This document shows positions 11,072 to 24,600 of a DNA stretch of 64,000 nucleotides, piece by piece; the first letter of the stretch is position 1, and every line of letters starts with the position of its first letter. The notes under the pieces were generated by a model. That model saw only the letters and a program-made list of their open reading frames with translations, was not told the DNA's origin and did not search any database. A program made the position numbers and the translations under genes. The stretch comes from Macrocystis pyrifera (taxonomy: Eukaryota; Sar; Phaeophyceae; Laminariales; Laminariaceae): positions 6,764,512 to 6,828,511 of the forward strand of contig JASSKH010000009.1 in NCBI GenBank assembly GCA_031763025.1. Direction: 5' to 3'.

Positions 11072-13285
11072 TCCATGTGTGAGGCCTCCAAATTAGTGTA
11101 CATACCTATTCCACCAATGATTTGAAAAAAAACACACACACACACACACGCATTTTTTTTATTTTTTTCGTTTCGAGTCCCAGACATGAGGGGGGATATG
11201 CTAATAAAACTAAGTACCCAAACGTGATAAAGACAAAAAAAAAACGCAGTACTTTTCTTCCGTCCAGAAGACTCTCTACGATGTTATATTCTGGAGTGTT
11301 TCGATCTTGGGAAGTACCTGATGGAGCACTATTGAAAGGTCGTTTCCTCTTTTTTGTTCGTTTTCTGCCGAATCCACTGCTGGTTCGATGCAATTACATA
11401 TAATACCTGGTCAATATCTTTCATATAAAATATAAAACAGTAATAACTGGTATGTATGAAAACACACACACCGAAAATTCCCACGCGTGGCAAGCAAGCC
11501 ACGTGCAACCTCCGAAAATTATTTTTATTTTTTTCTCCAAATATAGACACACCCCCCTCCTTGAGCTTTGTTGTCTTCCTTATCCACGGACTGTTGTAGT
11601 TCCTGCATGACGCCATATAAAACCCGTACTCGTAGTACGCACGGTCGAAGTATGACACCCAGCCAGCTTGCAAAGTAAGTAGGGATTCGAGGAAATCCTC
11701 GATCTCGCAGCGTTTGTTTTTTTAATTTTAGAACATTTTGTTCCACGTGTTGTCTGTTCACGACATGTTTACTACCAGGTACACGCTTATACGACAATAA
11801 GTCGCCGGGTGCGTTGGACATCGTACTGCTGTGGGTTAGAAATAACAATTAAAATAGGTCACTAGCCATTAAACAGTATATCGCGGCATTTCTGCCTCAC
11901 TTGCCGGTATAATAACAACAATCGCCAGCGAACGCACCTGTTGTCGGCAGCGCTCGTTGGGCAAGGAACCCCCTGTATCGTGATTTGGCCACAAATCTAG
12001 CGGTACACCATCGGCTTCAAACCACTCTGATTGGTGTTCGAGATTTCACCGCTCATTTGTTATGCATCCTGTTTCTAATCGGTTTTACGCACCCTGCACG
12101 TATGCATTTTATTTGCTGGACTCGATTCATTGGCATTATTTTAGCCCCAGCCTCACAGCAGTACGGGGCCACGTAATTTGCATATCTTCATATTACTCGT
12201 AGGATGAATGAGGACGGGGCACCGGGTGTGCTTACGTCGTTGGGTAGTGCGAATGGTCTACACGTGGACACAACAAGCTGGCCTATTTACGGTACACCCG
12301 TTTTATGGTGTACAGAACGCCGCCCGATGTATACGCCCATCAGACCCGGATAACGCCAACCCCCTCAACAAGAGAACAAAAAAGAACATACAAGTAACAG
12401 CAAACTATGCCGGTACGCCTCACTGAGCAACAACACATCAAGGCAAGGTGCATACGGCCAACAGCCAACAGAGGACAAACACACCACCCAAGCACCAACC
12501 AAAAAAGGACAAACACACAAGGGTGGGAAACACCGTCTCGATACCTAAGGTATCCGAAAGCGACAGACGATTTAAAGAAGTCTACATCTCAAAACCTACC
12601 TGTCTTCTGATTCACCCCCTTCTTCCTGCTCTCGCTGTCCCTCTCGTCCTTCTACATTTCCCCTTCCCGCCTCCCGAGAGGCTTTTTCAACGCGGGATCC
12701 CCCAAGAACCGATCCTCCTTCAACCCCCGTGGCTGCTGAGGATGATAGAAATGCTACCGTCGCGGGGGATCTGCGGCGTTCGACCCACACGGGACTTGGG
12801 GCCACCTTACACACGCGGAGCACCGCAACGTAGCGTAACGCAACGCAATGCAACGCATTGGAACCGGGCGGGGAAGGTCGGGGGGAAAGAGAGAGAGTTT
12901 TTTTGGTTGGTGAGCACTATATGTGACAGCGTGTTGTACAAGTTGCTCGTGCAGCACCTGTCGCCGTTTCCATGGTATGGTGTGGTAGAGTATTATATAT
13001 TATATGGTATGGTATGGTATGGTACGGTCAGGTGCAGTACCAGGGTAAAAGGTGGGGGTAAACCCGAGATGTGCCACTACAGCAGTACACAGACGTTTGC
13101 GGCGGCGCAAAGGTGTAAGAATGTCCACTTGGTTGAGGGCGAGCGGACGGGTAGCCAGCGACGCTGTGGTGGTGGTAGCAGCGCCATCAACGGCAGCGGT
13201 TGCAGCAACAACAGCATGTAACAGCAGAAAACCGCACCCCTCATCACTTCAGCGTTCTTTTTATCAAGTGCCCAACAACGGCCGC
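11072..13285. other. No gene seen
   Basis: Intergenic. Contains a CA/TG run (11,134-11,149) and short palindromic TACCAGGTA motifs that recur across the window. Several short open frames were examined and none shows splice-consistent extension or a known motif. Confidence 0.35.
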
Positions 13286-13289
13286 GCCG

Positions 13290-13520
13290 ATCAAGCCGAA
13301 CCGAACCAAACCGAATCGAATCGAACCGAACCGAACCGAACCGAACCGAACCGAACCGAACCGAACCGAACCGAACCGAACCGAACCGAACCGAACCGAA
13401 CCAAAAACCGAACCAAATCAAACCAAACCAAACCAAACCAAACCGTACCGAACCGAACCGTTCGAACCGCACCGAACCGATGCGACTCGAACCGAATCGA
13501 ACCGAACCGACCCGGACCGA
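13290..13520. repeat. Pentanucleotide array (AACCG)n
   Basis: More than 35 units of AACCG, drifting to AACCA near 13,400-13,445 and back. The 317-codon and other open frames across it are by-products of the repeat (Asn-Arg-Thr-Glu-Pro periodicity) and are not called as genes. Confidence 0.9.
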
Positions 13521-13917
13521 ACAGAAACAGCGGGAGAAAGGTCCCCCCCCCCTCCCCCACCCGCCGCTGTGCCCGACCCGTCCACGCTCCCCGCTCCCCC
13601 TGTCTACCTACCTGCGTGCCTACCTGCTCCCATCGAAACATCCGCCTTCTCCTTTGCAAAGCCCCCCCCGCAAAGGCAGAAATGACACCTTCGGCAGCCT
13701 TGCGCCCTCGTTCCCCCGCCCCCCCCACTCTTCCCTCCTGCTTCCCGAGAGATTGCAAAGGCGGCCTGAACCGAAGGAGGGACTCCCGTTGCGCCCCCGC
13801 CGCCGCGGGTGCCGGCGGGGACGAGAAAAGGGCAGGCGTTGTCGGGCGCGGAGGTCAGCAGAGCCACGAGGAGCCCCGCGCTGGCCGTCCTCAGGCCGTC
13901 GCCGATAGCCATCTCGC

Positions 13918-14110
13918 GGTGTTGGCTGTGTCGGTGATGGTGGTGAAGGTGTTGGTATTGGCGTTGGTGTGTTGGTGTTGGTGTTGGCGTTGGCGTTGGT
14001 GTTAGTGTTGGGGCGTTGGCGTTGGTGTGTTGGCGTTGGTGTTGGTTTTGGCGTTGTGTGCGTTGGTGTTGGTGTTGGCGTGGTGTTGATGTTGGGTCGG
14101 CGTTGGTGAG
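13918..14110. repeat. GTTGGY-type hexanucleotide array
   Basis: Repeats of GTTGGT/GTTGGC with interspersed GTGTTG. Confidence 0.8.
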
Positions 14111-14143
14111 AGACAGGGGTACGTGATTGGGAGAGGAGGGGCA

Positions 14144-14148
<5 letters not shown>

Positions 14149-14234
<86 letters not shown>
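14149..14234. repeat. (GA)n microsatellite
   Basis: About 43 uninterrupted GA units. Confidence 0.95.
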
Positions 14235-15613
14235 AAGACATCACAACTACAGCAGTATGTGTACATACGAGGGCCGTTCTTGTTTCGATTCATAACTTAG
14301 TTCGTACCTGTGCCAAGCGTTTTTTTGCCCCTCTGCTGTGACTTGCGGAGGTCGGGGGTAATTTCGGCGTGGCGGCCAACACCACGCTCAGGAACAAACA
14401 TGGTTAATTATGCTGGTTACCAGCTATTATGCTGTACCAGGTATATACCTACGAGGATACACGAGGTATATCTATCTCCCTGGGTACGCTATTCTGGATG
14501 AAGCATGATGATTATCGAGACACGGCGGCACAACCGCGCACAGCAACGCTCGGGACAGCACACAGAACACCAGAAAACAGCAGGATGTTCAACAACAGCG
14601 CAGCCTCAGCCGCAGCACCACCATCACCAGCACCACCAGCACCACCAGCATCAGCACCACCATTGCAAAAGTGCGAGCGTACCCGGTTTCGTTGTGTGTC
14701 GGAACATCAACTCTTCGTACTGCGTGCCGTACACCGAACTCACGCCCCTCTCCGCTAACGAGTATTTTCGTATTTTCGGCTTAGAACGTCCAGCAATCGC
14801 CTGCGTGTTCGAACGACAGCAGCAACAGCTATGGGGTGTTGCATGAGGTTTCTTATCCTTCGGGCCCGCGCCAAGCGACGGCAAGCAACTCTGCTATTCT
14901 CGGAAAAATGATCCTACTATTAATATTAATATTAATGTACCTGGTATTGGTTCACATTCGGATTTAGGCCGCGTGTCATGCGATCTGTGAACGCACAGCA
15001 GTGCAGGATTAGGATTCGACCCAGTCTGGCCTTGAGTGAAGGGGAACACAGAGAAGGTGAGGAGGGGTACGAGAAATGCAGCACAGCAGCGCCTTCACGC
15101 AGGCCTGCACCGCGCAACGCCATTCCAAACCTTGAGAGCCCTGGTCCCATCATGCCACAAAAAACATTTGTTCGTCGCTGTGAATAAAGCAGGCAAGCCG
15201 CAGCGCGCGGTGGCTCTACGCACGAAGTATTTTTGAACACCACGCGAAGTACCAGTAATAATAGAACAGAAGAACAACACAACGGCAAACAACAGAAATG
15301 ACTCAACAAAGGTGACCGCACCTTAGTTTCCGGACGCGCCCTATGCAGACAGCCCAACCGTTGCTGTCTACCCTTGGATATAGAGTGCAAATCCAACCTG
15401 ATTGCAGCGGTCGTGGCCCTCGCAAAGCACCTAACTGTGTCCCGCTGCTGCTGCGCTCACCTTGCAGTTCAACCTTCTTCTCAAAAACACAACACCCGCC
15501 ATTGAACGCCAATTGTGCTTTGTAGAAACCCTTCATGACTTTTCCCACACACTTTTTTTTAAAAATAAATTGTATCGTGCTGTCCCCGCTCTCTCTCATC
15601 AGCAGCAAGCACA
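14235..15613. other. No gene seen; region upstream of eIF2B alpha
   Basis: Contains a CAG/CAC-rich stretch (14,580-14,665) and an AATATT repeat (14,918-14,937). It should carry the eIF2B alpha promoter, but no clear TATA or initiator element was identified. Confidence 0.35.
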
Positions 15614-18600
15614 ATGCAGAAACTGACCTCTACTACTCGTGGCAAGATGGACGAGAGCATGAAGTTAGTGTCGGATGATTTCGCGCAGCAGCTCAGCCCG
15701 GAGACGGCGCTGCCGGTGGCGGCGATTATGACTCTGATCGGCGTGATTCGACGGAGTACGAACACGACGATCCGGGGGATGGAGGCCGAGCTCAAAGAAG
15801 CGATCCAGCTTATGGAGGATAAGATGGAGACAGATAATCCGGAGAACAGGTCAGCTATCAGCTATCAGAGACATGCTGCTGTACTGGTGCATATAGAACA
15901 AGGCCACGCTACTTTTATGACGGGTTGCTCCGGCCTTGGTCTTCTCACATTTGTTGTTGCGTCCGCTCGCCGGAGTCCACTATGGTTGTGCCGCGGGTTG
16001 TGCTGCGGGCTTGTTCCGACAAGAACCCTGCTGCGTGATGGTACGAAGCCTCGGTAGGATGGGCTCTCGTACCAGGTACCTGGTACCTGGCTGGGTACCA
16101 GTTATGTACGAGTGCGAGACATACCCGTACTGGTATAGACTAATGTACCGGCACGTGCACACCAGGCATACCGGTGTCATCATACAAAGTACGGCTGCGC
16201 CGTGCCGCAGCAGCAGCAATGGTGTACATACCACAGGAATGTTGTACGTACGTATGCCAAGCACCTGGGTAGACAGGAGTACGTACCTGATACGACCTGG
16301 TGCATCGATGCCAGCATGTCCCAAGCTCACGATCTCCATCACGAGGTACTCAGTCGGTGCGTCATCGGTCGTTTGGTGTGCGTTGCGTTGGTGTGTGTTG
16401 CGTTGCGTTGCGTTGGGTTGCGTTGGGTTGCGTTGCGTCACGTTGCGCTGAGCTGCGGTGCGGGCCGGTGCGGCGCTGTGCGGTGCGCTGCACCCACTTC
16501 CCGAAATGCCGGTCATTGTACACAAATGCACATGACCGCGTCGGCCACACACGAAATGACGAAATAAGATAATGCTCGCCGCACCAACCGCGCCCTACAG
16601 CAGCGGCGTTCGCCTTCCGCAGGGATGATAAAAAGGCTTTCTGACAATGTCTACGAGCACGTATGGAGAGCAGGTTACGATATAACCGTCTACTCGTAGA
16701 GGAGTCTGCTGCACGTACTTGAAGCTGAGCTGCTACAACAACAAACAAACAGTAGTTGCTCTGCTCTCTGCTCCCTGACTGCTGTCCAAGCAGCAAGCAG
16801 TCTGCTTTTCTTCTTGTTGCGCCGCGTATAACTGCGGCGTGTCCGTGTCCATGTCCATGTGATCGCTGCACGTGTGTTGCGTGTTGGGCACGTACCAAAC
16901 GAGAAAATGCGATGAGATATTTTGAACGAACCAAAAACAATCGACTCGTATTCGTGCAGCAGGTGCACCACTACATTCGATTTCGATGTTTTTGATAGGT
17001 CTAAGGGTGTGTCTAGTCTAAACAGAATCGAAATCGAAAATCGAAAATCGAATTGATAATAAACAAGGCGCTGATTGGTCCCTGGTCAAAACATGTTCCC
17101 CTTCGTTTTTTAGGTTCCGAAAAAATGAACGATTTACAACCCAATGCCAAAATCAAAAAGTTGACGGCTGGGAATCGAAAAGGAAATCGAAAGCACGAAC
17201 AGCAACAATTCAGCTCGTCCTACTGGTCAGCGCAGCCACGTCAAAATATCACATCAGGACCGCCGTACACAGCATCCAACCCACAGCTAGCACGGCAACT
17301 TAGCTGCATCGACCCCCCGTAAACAGCCAGCAGGCGAACCACAACACCAGCCCCGACGTTCTCGGGCCTTTGTTTCCCGGCGTTCGAGCCAGAGCGAGCA
17401 TAGTTTGAGGAAAATTCAGGATGATGCCCTCGAGAACGAGGTCGGAAGTTCGTTCTCAGTATAATTTCAAGTTTGATCTCGGGGCGTCAACGTTGGACGC
17501 GCCACCACCTCCATGGGAGGCCCAACGACCTCCCGGAATCGAATTGCCGTCGCGTTTGCCTGCTTGTGTGGTGGATCTGTGTTACCGAGCGCCAGATTGC
17601 CGGCATGTGTGCGCAGATGCGAACGGCCTAGTAGGTTGTGCTCTCCGTTGCTTTTTGCCTGGACTTCTATTTTCACTTTTCGATTCTGTTTAGACACATC
17701 GGCATATTTTTATCGAAATCGAAACGAATTCGATTTTCGATTGAGCTTTTCGATTCTGTTTAGACACACCCTAACCTTAACCTTTCGCTCAGTAACATAT
17801 ATATATATGCGTAAAAAACGCGGGGATGCCAGGGGATGGAGGACAAAACGCCTTCGATGTTTCGATAAATTCGAGATTTTTCGAAAGCTCGAAGCTCGAC
17901 GTTTTCGACGTGCTGCTGGTATCGAATCTTTCGACACGATACACAACGCTGCGTACCCCGGCGGCGTGTTTCCACGTGATCACGCGTGACGCGTCTACGT
18001 ACACCAAATCGTCTACGCCCGCTTTTTCTTTCTGTGTTAAGAGACCACTCTGTCCGGAAATATAATAATCGTTCATGTACTCCTACCAACACCCAGACGG
18101 TGCTTAAAATTCCAGACAGAGTGGCGCGAGTTATGTGCCAGGAAGACAACAGCAGTGGGCTGAAAACCCTTTATTTAACCTTCGGTTTCCCTCCGGGTAT
18201 GTGCTGTGGCTGACATTGGATCGGTGGCTGATGTTACTTGATGTTATTTATAAGCAATTTTTCATGCTTCGTAGGACATGCCATATACCACAGGAAAACC
18301 TAGTGAACACTATTATTACGGAGGTCCATGGTAAATAGGACCAAATATTGTCAGTGAAAATACGTAAATATATTGGTTGTTGTGTGCACCATAGGTCCTA
18401 TTTAATATGGTTATTACGGGGGACCATATTAATAGTAACTAGGACCACATATTGTGGGTAAAAATTGGTGAATATATAGGTTTTAGTGTGTACCGTAGGT
18501 CCTATTTACTATGGTCCCCCCGTAATAATACAGCAATGGTTGCGCTATGAATAGGATCCTGGTAGACAGATTTGCACGAATCGTGTCCTTGAATCTTTCG

Positions 18601-21600
18601 TGTACGAAATTATTTTGCCAGCTTTTTTGCGTGGGACGTACGTACCAGGTACCAGGTACCTGGTATTAAATGAAGATCATCAGCATCTGATGGCGATATA
18701 TTGAAGAGTTTTCCGCCGCTCGCCCGCCAGTAATTTTTTTTCTTGCATGACGTCAAAGCTTGCTGGGACACAACAACGCAGCTCTCCCTGCGGCACGCAC
18801 ACCGGCACGCTACTCGTAAGCTTAACCCCGCCCTGCAACCCTTACCCCCCTTCTGAACGCTGATTTTCTGTCGTCTACTGCTCTCGTGCAAACCCTACTT
18901 TCACTCTATGCATGCCGTGAGTACCCCCCCCCCCCCGCCATCTCCCGTCCTTCCCAACTCCATGTCCCTCTTCCCCCTCCTCTCTCTCCCCCCTCCTCCC
19001 CTAAACCCATGTGTCCCACGGCATCAATGCCGGTGCACGGTCGGGCGCGGCATGTTTTGCGTCCCGGGCAAGGCAGGAGCACTATCTCCTTGACTAGCGG
19101 GTGCCAGCTGTTTCTGCGACACGTGTCGCGTTTCGTGGCGGAATCGGTGGGGGAGCGGGGTTTCGACGAGTCCTGCAAGCAGCAGCTTTTGCACAGGTGG
19201 GGAGGGGGAGGGGGAGGGGGGTGTACTCGATAGGAGAGATGTACTCGATCTCATGCATGGCCGTAGTCGTATGACCATAGACCCGCATAGGGGGGGGGGG
19301 GGGGGGGGGGGTGTACTCGATATCATGCACGGCCGACAGGGTGAGAGGGGGAGGGTGTGTGTTCGTAGCGAAAATGAGAAAGAGAAGAGGTGCGAAGAGG
19401 AGCGGAGCGGGCACGAAGAGAGGACTGAGACGACGGCCAGATGAGGAGTTTGTTGTTATTTTATCGTCTTTTTCTTTCTCTGCAGTTTTCGTCAACGCTA
19501 AATTCACCGACTATCATACCTGTATACGTGACTGCGGTGGATGGTGAAACCACACAGGAAGCAAAGCGGTGGATGCAAAGCAGTGTTTTCCCACTGCCGC
19601 TCCATGCGCATGCGGAGCGGAACCCCCCCCCCCCCCCCCCCCCCTCCCCTTCCCCTTCCTCTCCCCCAATTTTTATTTTTGCAAAACTGTCCCCCTGTGT
19701 TTCCCCCCCGGCGTGCAAAATCATCTCGGGTCCTGCTGACCAGAATCCCTTCTGGCGACGACGCTGTAAAACACGTCTCTCACTGCGTGAGCTAGACAGC
19801 CAGGGTACGGCTTTTTTTTTTTAGCGGTTACCACGGCTGGCGGTCAAGTTAGGTAATTTTTGCGCGGGCAGAACCTTTGCTCCGCACAAGGGGGATGATT
19901 GTATCACGTAGTAGTGTGTATATGGTGAGGCACCCACGAGACAGTTACATAGTAAAGCCGTTGCTGTCTCTGGAAGTGGCCACCCCAGGAATTAGATCAA
20001 TTCATTGATGCTGTCGTCCATATGCAAGAATATCCGCCTGAAAAGCGGTTCTTAGTAGGATGCAGCTCGCCCTTCATGCGACTCGCCCAACGCCTCACGG
20101 CGCTTCGCGCTTGGTGCAAGCAATTTCTGCCTGGTCGGTGAAAACCCGACATGCTCCGTCCCGGCAATGTAGGGATACGAGGGTCTATGGTCATACGACT
20201 ACGGCCATGCATGATAATGAGTACACTCCCCCCCCCCCCCCTTCTATTCCCCTTCTTCCTCTCTCTCCACCCCCCCCCGCCCCCTCACCCCCCCCCGTCC
20301 CCTCAGGCAACTGATTTTTTCAATATTTTTCTCGTTTTTTCGTTTGTTCTTGTCCCATCACAAAGCGCGCAAAACAAAACTCATGGGCGGGATGGAGTAT
20401 TTCTTCATTTGCTGATCTATTTTTTGTCCGTCGAATACATACGTCTGCAGGGGGGAACGATTCGCGGAGGTGTCCGTGACGAGCCGGGAGCAGATCGCGC
20501 GATTGGGCCACAGCTTCGTCAGGGACGGCACCGTGGTGTTGACACACGGGTACTCGAGATGCGCCCTCCACCTCCTGCTCACGGCGGCAGAGACCAAGGT
20601 AGCGTTAAGCCCAAAAATGAACATGGACTATAGGATGCCTTTAGTAGGGTACCTGCTATAAGTTTTTTTTTTTTTTTCATGTTCGAGTATATATATATAT
20701 ATATAATCCATGGTTCGAAATATAACAGGTACATCTAAAAAATCTATGAAGAAAAAAAGTTGGAAAAATGCACACTTGTTTTTTTTTTTTTTCTCATTGA
20801 CGTGTCAAAAGGGCAGGATAGGGCAGATGCCGCCCCCTGCCCCCCCCCCCCCCCCCCCCCCTCCTACCCCTCGACGGTCGCGACCGCCTAACCTTACGCC
20901 CGCCCGCTATTTCGTGGCGAGGCCCTTGCCCGTCGCTAATGCCGTAGGATAGGCGCTCGATGCCGTGGTACCTTGCTTATGGCGATGTTTGTTGTTGTAA
21001 TTGTACAGAGAGTACCACTCTCAACGGACATAAAGGACCGTTGTGATATCAGTATGAGTATTAAACGGTGCTTATTGATACCTTTCCGTCCTGAGTGGCA
21101 GAAGACAACTCGGCTTCGATCGAGCGCGATGCGCTCGGCCTTTCGAGCAGCTCGCCTCCTCGTCGTGATCCCCTTGCCCCCCTCCCCCCCCCCCCGACTA
21201 CGGACATGCATGATGGTGAGTACCCCCCCCCCCCCCCCCCCCCACCGCCCCCCCCGCCTCTCGCTCTACTTTGTTTGCGTCGTGTGTAAGTACAAACTCC
21301 GTTTTTTTTTTTTTCTACTGTAGTTTTTGATGGACCCATCGCCCGTTCGCTGTGCTACTTGTTTGTCGCTCTCGTTGATTTTTTTCGGCGATCCCCCCCT
21401 CCCTGCATCATTTCCTCCTTCCCTTGACCCCTCCCCCCCTGCCTCCTTCCCTCCCTCCCTCCCTCCCTCCCTCCCTCCCTCCCTCCTCTCTCCCTTCCTC
21501 GCCCTCTTTCTTGCCTCCACCCCCCTGCCTCCCCCCCATCCACCCCCCTTTTCCTCCCCTCCCTCCCCCCCTCCCTCCCTCCCCCCTCCAGCACTTTAGC

Positions 21601-24600
21601 GTGCTCGTGGCCGAAGGGAGGCCAGAGGGAGCGGGTTTCCAGGCCGCCGAGGTGCTCGCGAAGGCGGGGGTGCCAGTAACGGTGGTGTTGGATTCTGCCG
21701 TGGGGTACCACATGGAGGTGGCGGATTTGTGCGTCACCGGAGCGGAAGGGGTCCTCGAGAACGGAGGGATAGTGAATAAGGTTAGCTCATATATACACTT
21801 GTATATGTACATATACGTACATATATAAAGATATATACCACTTGTCCCGAAATGTAAGGAACCCTTTATATTGAAAATCGATATTAATAATGGTCCTCGT
21901 ATTTCCGGACAGAGTGGTAATATATTTTATTATTATATACTGCATTTTTTTTTTTTTTATTTTTTTATTTATGTATTTATTTGTTTGTTTGTTTGTTCGT
22001 TTGTTTGTTTATTTGTTTATTTATTTATTATTTTATTATATTTTTTTGTTCTTAGTTTTGTCGTTTTTGTTCTTTTTTTTTCTTGACTTGTATATTTTCA
22101 CTTCGTTGGTTTTTTTATTTCACGCGGCCGGATAGGGTGCAAGTGTCTGTATTTGGTATAAGGTGTGTTCATATGTCGGGGTTGGGGGGGTCTTCGTTTG
22201 GTATATATGTGAAGGCGTGCTTGTTTGTGGGTTGGGGGGGAAACGGAGGGGGAGGGGGGGGGGGGGAAGGGGGGGGGGGTGGAAGCTCACGAGCGGGAAC
22301 CATATCTTGTCTCAAGTTTAGTTTTGTTTCGTTTTTTTTATCTTGGCGGGCATTTAGGGCCGTGGTGTCGACCGTGTCCTATGGACGGAAAGAAAGTAAC
22401 CTTAACCTTGCCGTAGCCCAGTCGGACGCTTTGAGTGGGATTATTATTTTGTAGAGATAGTTCCGGAAGTCATGTTGGTTGGCATATGGTGCGCAAGCGG
22501 CAGGTTCTTGGACTACCAAGGGGCGACAATCAAGTGCAATATGCTATTTATCTCTTTCTGCCACCATTTTTTTTTTTTTTTTTTTTTTTTTTCGATCGCA
22601 GCTGCACTTATCACGTGTTCTAGCCGAGCGCCCGAATATGGATAAGACGTGGGACCCCCCCCCCTCCCTCCCGGCTGCCGACGAAAATAAAACTAAAATA
22701 TACAACATTAGCAAAGGCTACACTGTAAACATGGACATCATAGCACACACGAAACGGAAACACAAGCAAAGCACTAAAAGCAACAACACACAACGAAAAT
22801 AAAACATGAGCAAGAACTAAAACTTATTACAAAAATCAAAAACGAAAACAAACGTCAATCACAATTACAATGAACGAACGCAAAATCGCGAGACAGAAAA
22901 AACACACAGACAAACAAAACAAAACAAAGCAATACAGGAACAAAACAAATACAACCGAGATACGAAAAATAATTATATTAATATATGTTTATGCACATGC
23001 AACCAACCAACCGACCGACCGACCAACCAACCAACCAACCGACCAACCAACCGACCGACCAACCAACCAACCGAACAAATCAACATTCCTTTCTTCAGGT
23101 GGGCACATTTCAGATGGCGGTGTTGGCGAAAGCGTTCAACGTCCCCTTCTATGTGGCCGCGGAGAGCTACAAGTTCGCCCGCCTGTTCCCCCTCGACCAG
23201 CGAGATCTGCCCAAGGGGAAGATTCCGAAGGCAGCCTTTTCCGCACCGGAAGGGACCGCTGAAGCCGTTTCTACTTTCAGGTAAAATGACTTTTTTTGTT
23301 GCGGGGAATGGGGGGGGGGGGGGGGGGGGGGGGGGTTACAATGTCTCATGTCATGCGTGGCCGTAGTCGTATGACCACAGCACAGACCCTCGTGTCCCTA
23401 CAATGCCGGGACGGAGCACGTCGGGTTTTCACCGACCAGGCAGGCAGAAGTTGCTTGCTTGCTTGCTAGCTTGCTTGCTTGCACCAACCTTTGCGAAGCG
23501 CTGGTCTACGACTGAAGGATGTCAGTGCGGACGGGCGAGAGGCCGACTTTCGTACGTCGTTACCATGCACTGCCTACGGTAATATACATTCAGCAGATAT
23601 GTACGTACGTACGAGTATCTCAGTGAAAAGGCTACCGCACTGCTGCTTCTTTTTTTTCCACGAATCGCTGAGGCTGCGGCGACAAGCACGGCGCAAGTAC
23701 GCGTTGTACTGCTGTACCAACGCGCCACGTGAAAAACACGGCGGTGTGTGTGGCGCGATGCAGAGGCCTTGCGCCACCCGACAATGTGAAAAACAGACGT
23801 AGTTTTTCGTGTTCTTCCAAAAGCAATTGAGAATCAAGGTTGATTTTAATGTTGACTGTAGTCCCCGATGTTGTGGTGGGCAAAAGACGAACTACAGTAT
23901 ATAATATACGGCGAGATAGCGGTTAAGAATCTCCTTTTTGGCTTGAGACTCGCGGCCCAGCGTGATATCAACGTTATACACAGGTTCTTAAAGGCTATTT
24001 GGATAGGGTTTAGAGTAGCGTCCTCGCTGAGCACGAATGCTTGGATGTAGTTTCTTATATAAACAGATAAAACAGCCTGAAATGCTCAAACTACCAACTT
24101 ATTAACACACGTTGCGTACCGCTGTATAGATAGATTGTCGGATGGCAAATGTCGAACTGTTCGTCTTGAAAACAATTACGTAGTTAAAATCAAGAAATAC
24201 ACAACAGGTCAAGTACGGGTGCATAAATGCTTGACTCGAACACTTTCCCCTAGGCCTCACCCCGACAGGGCGGGAAATTTCTCGGAAATTTAGCTAAGAT
24301 GGGAAGTGCGAGTGTGCACTCTTAAGCCTTTTTATCGAAGCTATTATTTCAGGAGTCCATAGTTAATAGGACCTATGGTATACATAAAACATATATATTC
24401 ACCTATTTTTACTAACAATATTTGGTCCTGTTAACTATGGACCCCCGTAATTCGAATAAACTATACCAGGTACACTACAGAACACATCAATATACCTATG
24501 ATGATCCTCAGCCTTATCCGATTCGTTTTTGGTTGGCGGATCTCTCCCGCCACTGACCGTCTTTCCGCGCGGTTTCTTCGCCGGGGCGTTCCCCCTCCAC

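Noticed and set aside
13052-14005. Long plus-strand open frames (up to 317 codons) across 13.0-14.0 kb
   Set aside because: They run through the AACCG and GTTGG arrays; the peptide is simply the repeat translated, and opposite-strand frames are equally long.
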